A stretch of DNA of 64,000 nt from Azophilus sp965199705 (GTDB lineage: Bacteria; Pseudomonadota; Gammaproteobacteria; Pseudomonadales; Azotimanducaceae). Below, piece by piece: positions 49,347 through 57,575 of this stretch. The position numbers were made by a program, and so were the translations under genes. The DNA is taken from positions 558,001 to 622,000 of the forward strand of contig OZ241359.1 of NCBI GenBank assembly GCA_965199705.1, in the 5' to 3' direction. Every line of letters begins with the position of its first letter. Within the stretch, counting starts at the first letter, position 1. The notes beneath the pieces were generated by a model. That model had not been told where the DNA came from, made no database searches, and saw only the letters and a list, made by a program, of their open reading frames with translations.

Positions 49347-51092
49347 TCAGCGAGTTACGAAATTCGGATAATGGCGGATTTCGCCGAGCAGGAATCGGGA
49401 CAGTAACCGCCCCTGCATCTCGAACAGGCGCCGATACTCCACGGCGTAGCCGAAAAGCGGATGCGTGACCTCCTGAGACAACCTTCTCTCGTAGGCCGCG
49501 ATGAACCGTTTTCTGCCTCGGTCCGTGAGATTGGCGCCGAGCGGGGTCACGATGAAGTCCTTCGCTTGCACTTCGCCGTTGTTGATGGCCGTAAGCACTG
49601 CCGAATCAACCACCAACGGCCTGAACGGCTCCATCATGTCGAGCGCCAGGGCAGCCCGCCCGTATCGGGGCTGGTGAAAGAAGCCACGCTGTGCGTCCAG
49701 CCCGATGGCCGAGAGCGCTACGGTAAAGGTGCGCGTCAGCATGGCGTAGCCGAATGACAGCAGGGCGTTGATCGGATCCTTGGGCGGCCGCCTGTTGCGA
49801 TTGTTCATGTGAAAGGGTTGTCCACACAACTCGGCATCCTTGAGCATACCGTTGAAATTCTGGAAATAGAGGGCGCCGGCAGCGCCTTCAATCCCCAGTA
49901 GCGTTTCCATGCTTCGGCAGCGTCCGGCCCGGTCGGCCAGCTGCGAGAGGCCCTTCAATACCGATGCGCAACCCTCGGCGCCACGCCAGTTGCGGCGCAG
50001 CAGAACGCGACAGTTACGAATCTTTGCCCGAACCCATTCGCGCGCCAGCGAGAGGCACACACGGTCGTCAAAGGAATGACGATACTGCGCGGTCCGGATT
50101 TCCACATTGCCATGCCCGATGCCGGTGGTGTGGCCAAGGAACCAGCCGCCGTAGGATTGCCAGGTAACCGGGATGTTTCGGCGCATCAGCTCGTGCAGGG
50201 TTGGCGTTGTGATGTACACATTGCCTATCACGACGAGTTGCGAGGTGTCGGCAAGGCGTGCGTAGGTGGGCTCGCCGTCGTCCACCGTGATCGCCAGCCG
50301 TTCTCCCTTCTTCGCAACCTTGCCTCGGTGCGACTGGACGTACACCGGCATGGCCCGTGTGTGTCGAACGCTGATCGGACGCACCTTGTCGCCGGCCTGA
50401 CGCAGCAGGTTGGTTTCGTCCGGCAGACAGATCCCCACCAGCGAACAACGGGTGCATTTCGGGCTGTCTTCCAGTGGCGGCGGAATCGTTTCGGCATCGA
50501 CCACCGCTCGGAGTGTTTCCAGCGCTGTCTGCGTCTGGGCCCTGAGCGCTTCATCGAACGGCACCGTCACGCGCTCCCGCGAGCCAGCAAAGTAGAGAAC
50601 GCCTTCATCGCACCGGTATCCATGCGCTTCAAGCAGCAATCCCTGTGCGCAAAGTTGCACGCGCTCCGGGTCGTAGGCATGGCGCGCCACATGCGGACGC
50701 TTGCCACGCTTGAAGTCCACTGGCGTTACGGCGCCATCTGCGCCTTCCAGAAGATCGATCTTCGCGATCAAGCCCAGGCTCGCCGAAGACAGTTCCACCG
50801 ACCTGACGGGTTTGATCTCGTCGAACGCTTCTTCCGGCTGCGGCAGCTTGCCGGCGGCGACGTCCACCCGTCGATGCACATGCCGGCCTTCTACCGTGTC
50901 TGCCGAATCCGCCCATTCCTTCTGTACCCACTCCAGATACGCCAACCGCGGGCAGTACACGAATTCGTTCAGTATTCGGGCGGGAACCAGCGGCGCTTCT
51001 GGCCTGGTCCTGGGGCTGGCGGGCAAGGGCAGGGGCTTCTGCCAGGGTTCGCGGGGGAGATGGGCACCGGGATGCTTGTGACGTGTCTCCAT
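49347..51092 (-). CDS. cas4-cas1: Cas4-Cas1 fusion protein
   Basis: A 581-residue fusion typical of type I-G (I-U) systems. The Cas4 part (about 35-225) has the Fe-S cysteines in VYCPRLAYLEW and CTRCSLVGIC and the nuclease motif VDFKRGK; it trims prespacers and reads the PAM. The Cas1 part (about 240-581) has the metal-binding Glu402 (LLGIEGAAG), His473 (FFHQPRYGR) and Asp485 (ALDMMEPFRP). A strong Shine-Dalgarno (AAGGAGGAG) supports the start at 51092. The preceding 274 bases contain only a gene remnant. Confidence 0.96.
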   Translation of the reverse strand: METRHKHPGAHLPREPWQKPLPLPASPRTRPEAPLVPARILNEFVYCPRLAYLEWVQKEWADSADTVEGRHVHRRVDVAAGKLPQPEEAFDEIKPVRSVELSSASLGLIAKIDLLEGADGAVTPVDFKRGKRPHVARHAYDPERVQLCAQGLLLEAHGYRCDEGVLYFAGSRERVTVPFDEALRAQTQTALETLRAVVDAETIPPPLEDSPKCTRCSLVGICLPDETNLLRQAGDKVRPISVRHTRAMPVYVQSHRGKVAKKGERLAITVDDGEPTYARLADTSQLVVIGNVYITTPTLHELMRRNIPVTWQSYGGWFLGHTTGIGHGNVEIRTAQYRHSFDDRVCLSLAREWVRAKIRNCRVLLRRNWRGAEGCASVLKGLSQLADRAGRCRSMETLLGIEGAAGALYFQNFNGMLKDAELCGQPFHMNNRNRRPPKDPINALLSFGYAMLTRTFTVALSAIGLDAQRGFFHQPRYGRAALALDMMEPFRPLVVDSAVLTAINNGEVQAKDFIVTPLGANLTDRGRKRFIAAYERRLSQEVTHPLFGYAVEYRRLFEMQGRLLSRFLLGEIRHYPNFVTR

Positions 51093-51164
51093 GGGCGCTC
51101 CTCCTTACAAGGGCACAAGGCGCTGCGTCGAATCAATAGCATATTGGAAAAATAGTTGCCTCGC

Positions 51165-51350
51165 TCACGCCACGGCGCGGAGGTCAAGTTCGCCGAGGAT
51201 GACACGCATCGCTCGCCCAACGTCCTCGCGGGCGGTTTGCGCCATCTCGACGTTGACGTAGACGCAGCGATACCCGTCGCCAGTATTGATCCACTCGGCC
51301 AACGCCAGCAGCATGGATGTCTTGCCGGTCTGTCGCGGGGCGTGCATGTA
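51165..51350 (-). pseudogene. P-loop ATPase remnant
   Basis: About 60 codons with YMHAPRQTGKTSMLLALAEW, a Walker A motif of the AAA-type ATPase proteins that carry RQTGKT, followed by YVNVEMAQTAREDVGRAM. The start codon and conserved N-terminus are missing and the frame stops at 51165, while family members run several hundred residues. It begins 16 bases past the stop of the AlbA-type gene. It is a leftover of a lost gene in the cas operon. Confidence 0.6.
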
Positions 51351-51366
51351 ACCCGCGGGCGAGCGC

Positions 51367-52614
51367 TCAGGACGCTGCCGACCGCCGCGTGTTGCCCGGC
51401 CAGTCTGACCGAATGCGCACGGTGACCCGCACCCAGTTGGCGTCCACATCGAACTCCGGCCCGGACTGGTGATTGTCTCGCAGCGCCTGGCGCGCCAAGG
51501 AGATTCCTGCCCCGTATCTCTGCACCAGGCCGCTCACGCGCATGGCTTCGGCCAGGTTCGGGTTGCGATAGCCTGTGACACCCGGTTGCCCGAAGTTGTT
51601 GGCGGTCACATCACTGAACGGCCCGCCCGGATTGATGATCTCGATCCGATCATTGAACCAGTGCACCCGGGTCGGGCTGTTTGAAGCCTCGTAGGCGCGG
51701 TGCATCACCGCATTTCGGACGAGCTCCCGAAGGGCATCCAGCGCATAGGTCGCCCGCCGAACCTCCTGGCTGCCGCCGCCAATCTCCACCGAGACGCGAT
51801 TATGCGCCCGCATTTCCCGGTCCAGTTCCCGCACTGCTTCATCTACAGGCCCTTCGAAGCGCTCGGCGTGAACGATCGGGTCGGCCATGCCGTCCCCCTC
51901 AATGCGCAGGAACTGGACGTAGGCGCCTGGCAGATGCGCCATCGGTCTGGCACACAGCATCAGCACGCCGAGCGCAGTCGGCGTCGGATCGTCCACGCTG
52001 ATAATCATCTTGGTTGCCGCGAGCCGCTCTTCGACGGTGCGATCATTGCGCTGCAACACCTCCGGGTCGAACGCACGCGGCAGATAAAGGTACTGGAACC
52101 GACCGAGATCAAGGTCTTCCAGCCTGGCGCCCGGCGCTGGACGCGCATCGAATGGCGCATCCGCATGGCGTCGCCTTTCGTTCAGGATGCGTTCGTCCTG
52201 CGCGCTTGCCAGCGCCCGGCTTGGGCCGACACGAGTCCAGATGCGGCCACGAAACCGCACTGGAGGTGAGTCCGAGGGTGTCACCGCGACGACTGCGACG
52301 TCGCGCCCGCCCAAGGTGCGTCGAGAGACCGTCATCGCGGGCAGCGGCAGGATGTTGCCATCGGTCTTGCAATGAGCGAGCTTTTGCAGGAGCGCGTCAT
52401 TGATCTCCAACCCTGTCGGATTGCCGCTATCGTCCACGCCGATGAAGACCACGCCCGGCTGACGATGGCCCGGCAGGTCATTCGCGAAGGCGCAGATAGC
52501 CTGGCGCACCGTCGTCGGCGCCTGCCCGTCGAAGGTTTCCTTGCGTTCGACAAGATCGGACTCCGGGGTGGTCATCATCGCTTCCAGTTCGGCGTCGGTG
52601 TAGGGAGAGTGCAT
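51367..52614 (-). CDS. AlbA_2/Schlafen-type ATP-binding protein inside the cas operon
   Basis: A 415-residue protein of the AlbA_2 (Schlafen AAA_4-like) plus HATPase_c_4 type often labelled transcriptional regulator. N-terminal ESDLVERKETF and GVVFIGVDDSGNPTGLE give the AlbA_2/SLFN domain (residues about 15-140); C-terminal ALRELVRNAVMHRAYE, INPGGPF and YRNPNLAEAMRVSGLVQRYGAG give the GHKL-like half. A winged helix is not obvious. The ATG follows the csb2 stop by one base (TGAAATG), so it is co-translated with the effector genes. Schlafen-type domains can be nucleases acting on tRNA; whether this one regulates, cuts RNA or senses is unknown. Confidence 0.8.
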   Translation of the reverse strand: MHSPYTDAELEAMMTTPESDLVERKETFDGQAPTTVRQAICAFANDLPGHRQPGVVFIGVDDSGNPTGLEINDALLQKLAHCKTDGNILPLPAMTVSRRTLGGRDVAVVAVTPSDSPPVRFRGRIWTRVGPSRALASAQDERILNERRRHADAPFDARPAPGARLEDLDLGRFQYLYLPRAFDPEVLQRNDRTVEERLAATKMIISVDDPTPTALGVLMLCARPMAHLPGAYVQFLRIEGDGMADPIVHAERFEGPVDEAVRELDREMRAHNRVSVEIGGGSQEVRRATYALDALRELVRNAVMHRAYEASNSPTRVHWFNDRIEIINPGGPFSDVTANNFGQPGVTGYRNPNLAEAMRVSGLVQRYGAGISLARQALRDNHQSGPEFDVDANWVRVTVRIRSDWPGNTRRSAAS

Positions 52615-52615
52615 T

Positions 52616-54271
52616 TCAGTGTCCAAACAGCCCCAAGCCAAAGTGCGATCCGTAACCAAGTGCAATAGGGCCTGGGATCGGGTGTCCGAACTCCAGCCTG
52701 ATGGCATAGCCAAATGCAGTCGGTGGTTTCGGGCCGCGTTGGCGCACAACCTGGAAGTGTCGGAACCGGTTCCAGGATTGTTCGCTGTCATACCCTGTGC
52801 CAGAACTTTCCGGTGAGAGCTCGCCCTGTTGCTGCGGCAATGGCGCGATCACATGTACCGCAATCGGTTCAGGAAGGCCCCGTGATTGCAATTCGCTTCG
52901 TATCTGGCCATCAAGGGAGTTCTTGCCGCGTGGCTTGATGTAGCGGGGCGCCATAAAGGGGGTTGCCGACTGCCAACTTGATGATGGACCGCTGATCCGG
53001 ACGATTTTTGCACCAAACATGCCCGGAAGTCGGGTCAGGTCGTCCAGTCCCCCCGCCGCCGCAACGGCCAGACGCAATGGTTCGATGCCACCCTTCGTGA
53101 AGGTTTTGCGTACGGCGCGAATGGCAGATTGCGCGTCGGGGCCGAGTCCCATCCGCGCCCAGATGAGGATGTGGTCAAGGTGGCCATCACCGTCGACATC
53201 AAGGGGATTGATATGGGCATGTTGATGGCGTCCTTTGAGCGGACGCCGAAGCTCATCGCGCCCTGTAAGCTCGGTTGGCGCCTTGCCACGGCGGTCGGCG
53301 ATGGCAACCAGCTTTCCATGCAGCCGCTCGGCCTGCGGCAAGGTCCTTGTCACCGAAGGCAGGGCATGATCGTTGCGGCTGGCATTCGTGACCGACAAAA
53401 GGAACGCCTCGACCGGACGCACCGATGGAGCGCTCCGCTTCGCCTTTGGTGCACCCACCGAGATGGCGTTGGATCGTCGCCAGTAGAAGACTCGCTGGCT
53501 ACCCGGGGGTTGACTCCAACCGTGAGAGCGAAGCCAGGTCGTATCCTTTTGCAAACAGTCGAGCAGATCGACAGGATAGGGCTGTATCGCCTTGTCACGT
53601 TTCCGGCTCAGTGCGCTGGACAGTTTCCTACCGCTTGGAGGTTGGAGGTCGGCAAGTACCATGTCCACTTCCTGCTTTCTCCAAGCGCTGAAGTCGGGTG
53701 CGCTTGTGGGGGCGAGCAGTGCCACCTGCTCCCAGCCGTGGCTTGGCGCTTGTCCCGTCTCCTCAGGAAGGCAGTTGGGTTCTGATTTCGCATCGCCCGC
53801 ACCCATTACCCGTCCTTCAACCCAGCTCTCTGAACGACCCAGATAGTTCAAGCGCCCAACCAGAATTTCCAGACAAGCCTGCTCGTCATTGTCCAAATTA
53901 ACGTTGTTCCAGAAGGCCATCAGTTCCTGATTTTCGATGCGCGCCCAGGTGTCAAATACCAGTTTGGTTTCTTCTCGTTTCGTTTTGCGATCCAGGGATC
54001 CCTTCGGCATGTAGTGGCGGCTGTGGGCGCCGATTGCCGACGGTAATCGGTAGTGCGGAAGCTCGGCGGACAGCTTTTCTATAAGCCCGCGAGCAACCGT
54101 TGATGGGCCCGATCCGTCCCACACGCCGGACGTGTAACCGACAGAGATCAGGGCGCGAAGGATTCGCCACGGCGAGGGTGGCCATTCGATCAACCCTTCG
54201 TTGACATGGTGGCCGTGCGGTGTGGCGTGGTAGCGTCCAGCCGGGAACCGGAATGCAAGAGAAACGGACAT
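52616..54271 (-). CDS. csb2: Csb2, fused Cas5-Cas6 subunit (GSU0054 family)
   Basis: A 551-residue type I-G subunit that joins Cas5 (binds the crRNA 5' handle) and Cas6 (cuts the repeat). The N-terminal LAFRFPAGRYHATPHGHHVNEG and EWPPSPWRILRALISVG are diagnostic. GDGHLDHILIWA provides His residues that may be catalytic, and the Gly-rich IALGYGSHFGLGLFGH closes the Cas6-like fold. It follows csb1 by 14 bases. It is clearly different from the second csb2 at 61567. Confidence 0.92.
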   Translation of the reverse strand: MSVSLAFRFPAGRYHATPHGHHVNEGLIEWPPSPWRILRALISVGYTSGVWDGSGPSTVARGLIEKLSAELPHYRLPSAIGAHSRHYMPKGSLDRKTKREETKLVFDTWARIENQELMAFWNNVNLDNDEQACLEILVGRLNYLGRSESWVEGRVMGAGDAKSEPNCLPEETGQAPSHGWEQVALLAPTSAPDFSAWRKQEVDMVLADLQPPSGRKLSSALSRKRDKAIQPYPVDLLDCLQKDTTWLRSHGWSQPPGSQRVFYWRRSNAISVGAPKAKRSAPSVRPVEAFLLSVTNASRNDHALPSVTRTLPQAERLHGKLVAIADRRGKAPTELTGRDELRRPLKGRHQHAHINPLDVDGDGHLDHILIWARMGLGPDAQSAIRAVRKTFTKGGIEPLRLAVAAAGGLDDLTRLPGMFGAKIVRISGPSSSWQSATPFMAPRYIKPRGKNSLDGQIRSELQSRGLPEPIAVHVIAPLPQQQGELSPESSGTGYDSEQSWNRFRHFQVVRQRGPKPPTAFGYAIRLEFGHPIPGPIALGYGSHFGLGLFGH

Positions 54272-54285
54272 TGTTCTGATCGCGG

Positions 54286-55287
54286 CTACTCTTCGTCCAC
54301 TGGTTCGTCATGCGTGGCGGAATTGCCATCTCCTTTGATTTTCTTGAGTTCATCGTCGAAAGTCGCAAAGGAGACATCCATCTGCTCCTTGCACTGTTGA
54401 ATAGCTTTCTTCAGATCGACCTTGATATCTGAAAGCGCTGGAAGAGGCCACTCGTTCGGCATCTCTGCACGAATATCATGACTCCTGACGCGCAGGTCAC
54501 ATGCTGTGCGCAGCCGCATGGGTTCCTGGATCAGTGCCCGCAGCTTGTACAGCGACAGGAGGGTCAGCAACCGCTCGGCCCCGTCAACCAGTCCATATCC
54601 GCGAATCTGTGCCAAATCCAGATTCACATACAAGGTGATTGAGTCGGCGGTGTATTCATCCCTTGCGAATGGAACATTGCCGAATCCAGCTTTGCGGTCA
54701 CCAGACGGGTTGACGTGGTCATTTTTGACTCCGCCGGAGGCTGCGACCTGTACTCCATCTGCCTCGATGAATGCGGACAAGGCGCGGGCGACGCGCAAGC
54801 GGCCACCTGCCAACTCTTTCTTTGCCAAGAACAAGCCGTGAAGCAAAGCGTTGACGTCGTATCTGAGTATCACTTCAGCCAGCTTGTGTCGGTTGATTGG
54901 GCCGGCTTCCAGTACGCCAAGCCCTCCCTTGAGCTTGTCGGAAAACGTCTTGTCGTTTCCTTGAAGCAGATAGGGGCTGTTCAATCGGTGTGATTCCAGA
55001 ATCGTGTCCGTCAGGAATTCGTCGTTTCTTGTTACACGCACATGCGAAAGCCCTTCCAGTCCCTTTCTGACATCATTTCTGGTGGTATCCCAGATCGTCA
55101 TTTCAAGATGGTTGGCCATACTCTGCGCCGACTCCAGCAGCAGGCTCTGTCCGTTGGATGTTTGAAATGTGGCGGCGCCCAGGGCCGGGAAGCCGGTGGG
55201 TTGGAACCGGCGGCCTTGCAGGGGTTCCAACGGAATCTTGAACAGCAGGCGGGATGAACTCTCAAGAGATGCGAGATCAATGGACAT
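54286..55287 (-). CDS. csb1: Csb1, Cas7 backbone subunit (GSU0053 family)
   Basis: A 333-residue Cas7-type protein that would form the filament along the crRNA spacer. The family mark is PLQGRRFQPTGFPALG and LLLESAQSMANHLE in the first 60 residues. The C-terminal 40 residues are rich in Lys, Asp and Glu. The ATG at 55287 lies 2 bases after the csx17 stop with a good Shine-Dalgarno (AAGGAG). Confidence 0.92.
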   Translation of the reverse strand: MSIDLASLESSSRLLFKIPLEPLQGRRFQPTGFPALGAATFQTSNGQSLLLESAQSMANHLEMTIWDTTRNDVRKGLEGLSHVRVTRNDEFLTDTILESHRLNSPYLLQGNDKTFSDKLKGGLGVLEAGPINRHKLAEVILRYDVNALLHGLFLAKKELAGGRLRVARALSAFIEADGVQVAASGGVKNDHVNPSGDRKAGFGNVPFARDEYTADSITLYVNLDLAQIRGYGLVDGAERLLTLLSLYKLRALIQEPMRLRTACDLRVRSHDIRAEMPNEWPLPALSDIKVDLKKAIQQCKEQMDVSFATFDDELKKIKGDGNSATHDEPVDEE

Positions 55288-55289
55288 GG

Positions 55290-57575
55290 TTACTCCTTGC
55301 TTGGGTCGAGACGAGACAGGAACTGCTTGGCGGTACCCTTGGAAATCGGAAAGGCGATTGCTGCGGCCCATAGTCGGGCCGTGTCAGGTGGCACTGCGCC
55401 GAACCGGACAGTGCTACGCACGCCAGCCGCGTTCAAACGGCGTAGCGCAATGGCGACAGCGGATGCCGCGTCACCGGCGGCGAGACGGCGGATGATGGCA
55501 GGATCGGCGCCTATGTCGAGATCGAATCCCGAACGCGTCCTGATCGGCCATGGAAGCATGCACAGACGGACGGCCAGCCATGACTCATCGGGCCACTCTA
55601 TATCGCGCCAACTTTTCGGCGGTTGGGTGGGCACGATCTTGTGCTTGTCCCATGCGTTGCGGTCCAGAGCCATGAGAGGTCGAGCCAATGTCATCACTTG
55701 GTTCAGATCAATGCGGTCGGTTAGCAAGGCTGTCAAATCACCGACGCTGGTGGAACTTCGGTGGGCGGCTTGTAACGGAAGATGGCGACCGGAATGCTGC
55801 GATTCTTCCACTATTCGCCGCTCGACCAGAGCGATGGCGTCGTCAACCCCTCGACGGCCACGCATGACGACTTCCGGCGACGTCTTGATCTTTGCGTTTG
55901 CGTCGGTTCCTTCTGTCGCGAATCGATAGGGTTTTTTGGGGTCCAGGGCCAGCCAGTGTCGCCGGATTGAATCGATCCGCGGGCGATGCTCTCGGTGGCG
56001 CCCGCCTTGTAGCGCGAACGCGAGGGCCAGGCGAAATTCGGTGCTGCCATCGTCGCTCGCGGCAACCCAGTCTGGACTCAGACGGGGAATCGGTCCGGTG
56101 CGGCAACCACTGCCAAGTGCCATGGCTCGTTCAATCTCATCCAAGCGAACCAGAGTGCGCTGCCAATGTCCCGGTACTGAAGAATGCTCAGTGACGGCAA
56201 TGAGGGAGTCTGCAAGGTTCTTCTCGGCCAAAACCAAATGCGCTGGCGCGCCTCGGTCACGAGCTGATCGGCGAAGGCTGCGCAACCACAAGTCGAGATC
56301 ATCCATGCAGGCTCGACTTTCAGTTCCTTCCGTCACAACGAATCGACCCAATGGCACGGCAAGATTCGACTGGCCGTTTCGCTCGATGTAGCCGTATCGT
56401 TGAAAGGCGCTGATACCCCGAGCAGTACCTAAACGCTTAACGGCCCGGGCTATATCAAACGGTTCTCGCGAGGCATTGGCGCCAACCTGAGCGCGTCCTT
56501 CAGCCAGCAGGCGGCGGAGTTCCAAGTAGGTTGATGGGCGGAACCACAATGGCATCCACTGTTCGCCCCTTGCGCTCTCATCGCTCATTGATGCGCTGGA
56601 ATAGCCTGCTGCGCTGGCTTCTACGGCAAACGGCGACGCAGCTCTGGATGACTCATTCGATCTGAGTCGGCCAGCGGCATGCGAGGCGAATGCCATTGCA
56701 CCCTCCAAACTCAATATAAAGTCGACTGGATTCAGGAAACTCTTCGAGTCAGGACCGTTAGCATTGTTCGCGCCCCCGGCCGACCCCGGCAGGAACTGAC
56801 CGACAACCTGTCCTGCGAGACAGCCCGGAACTGGCACTCCCCAAAATGATCCAGAGACCCAAGCCTGTGCCTCTTGCCTCGGTTGCCCACTGTCACTTTC
56901 GATGTCGAAAACTTCACCGACCTGTTTCATGAAGTTATTCGTGAAATCGAGTCTTCCATCATTGCCTCCAGTACCGAGTAATGCGGGATAACTCGGGTCT
57001 CCGTCGCTTCCCAGTACCACTGCTGCATCGAACCATTCCCTGTGCGCCCCTCGCCAGTTCAGTCGCAAGTTTGGAATCAAGTCTGCCTTGAGTTTCTTGA
57101 ACTGCTTATCAGCTTCCCCCAGCTTTTCTTTGTAGTGATCAGAGTTTCTGATCTGTTCCCTCTCAATACGACTCAAGCCTTGTACTTTGGATTCAGCTTT
57201 GATGCTGCGGATTTTCTGGTCTGCTTCAGCAATGTCATTGAGTAATGCTCGGCTGGCCTTGATTCCGTCGCGGTATTTGGCAAATCGATGGCTAGTGGAC
57301 CTTTGTAGTGGCAGCAACCCAAATTTCTCAGTCGTGAAAAAGCCTGATCCCTTGCTCCAAGGTGACAACATCGGCGTGGGCCGATAGTCGCGCAAGAAAA
57401 AGTTCTCAAGCTGATCCCGTGACAACTTCGTCGCAAGTCGAAAATGATCGCCTTCCCACCACGCTCGCGCGCTTTTGTCGGCCTGCTCGGAAACTAGCCG
57501 CAAGATGCCGACCGCCTTCAGGTAATGCGCCAAGGGCATGGGGGCGCAACCGGCAAGGTGATGAATGTGGATCAT
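55290..57575 (-). CDS. csx17: Csx17, Cas8-type large subunit of type I-G
   Basis: A 761-residue protein. It starts IHIHHLAGCAPMPLAHYLKAVGILR, given here as the first 25 positions in two parts: IHIHHLAGCAP and MPLAHYLKAVGILR, the typical N-terminus of Csx17 (GSU0052-like). Csx17 is taken as the PAM-reading Cas8 subunit. A coiled region (about 110-165) separates the N-terminal part. The ATG overlaps the stop of cas3 (ATGA), so a start further upstream is rejected. The C-terminal region ends at 55290, 2 bases before csb1. Confidence 0.9.
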   Translation of the reverse strand: MIHIHHLAGCAPMPLAHYLKAVGILRLVSEQADKSARAWWEGDHFRLATKLSRDQLENFFLRDYRPTPMLSPWSKGSGFFTTEKFGLLPLQRSTSHRFAKYRDGIKASRALLNDIAEADQKIRSIKAESKVQGLSRIEREQIRNSDHYKEKLGEADKQFKKLKADLIPNLRLNWRGAHREWFDAAVVLGSDGDPSYPALLGTGGNDGRLDFTNNFMKQVGEVFDIESDSGQPRQEAQAWVSGSFWGVPVPGCLAGQVVGQFLPGSAGGANNANGPDSKSFLNPVDFILSLEGAMAFASHAAGRLRSNESSRAASPFAVEASAAGYSSASMSDESARGEQWMPLWFRPSTYLELRRLLAEGRAQVGANASREPFDIARAVKRLGTARGISAFQRYGYIERNGQSNLAVPLGRFVVTEGTESRACMDDLDLWLRSLRRSARDRGAPAHLVLAEKNLADSLIAVTEHSSVPGHWQRTLVRLDEIERAMALGSGCRTGPIPRLSPDWVAASDDGSTEFRLALAFALQGGRHREHRPRIDSIRRHWLALDPKKPYRFATEGTDANAKIKTSPEVVMRGRRGVDDAIALVERRIVEESQHSGRHLPLQAAHRSSTSVGDLTALLTDRIDLNQVMTLARPLMALDRNAWDKHKIVPTQPPKSWRDIEWPDESWLAVRLCMLPWPIRTRSGFDLDIGADPAIIRRLAAGDAASAVAIALRRLNAAGVRSTVRFGAVPPDTARLWAAAIAFPISKGTAKQFLSRLDPSKE

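Noticed and set aside
48804..49406. A 200-codon plus-strand frame across the leader and cas2
   Set aside because: It begins inside a CRISPR repeat and runs antisense through cas2; its middle part looks protein-like but I recognise no family, so it is kept only as a note on the leader.
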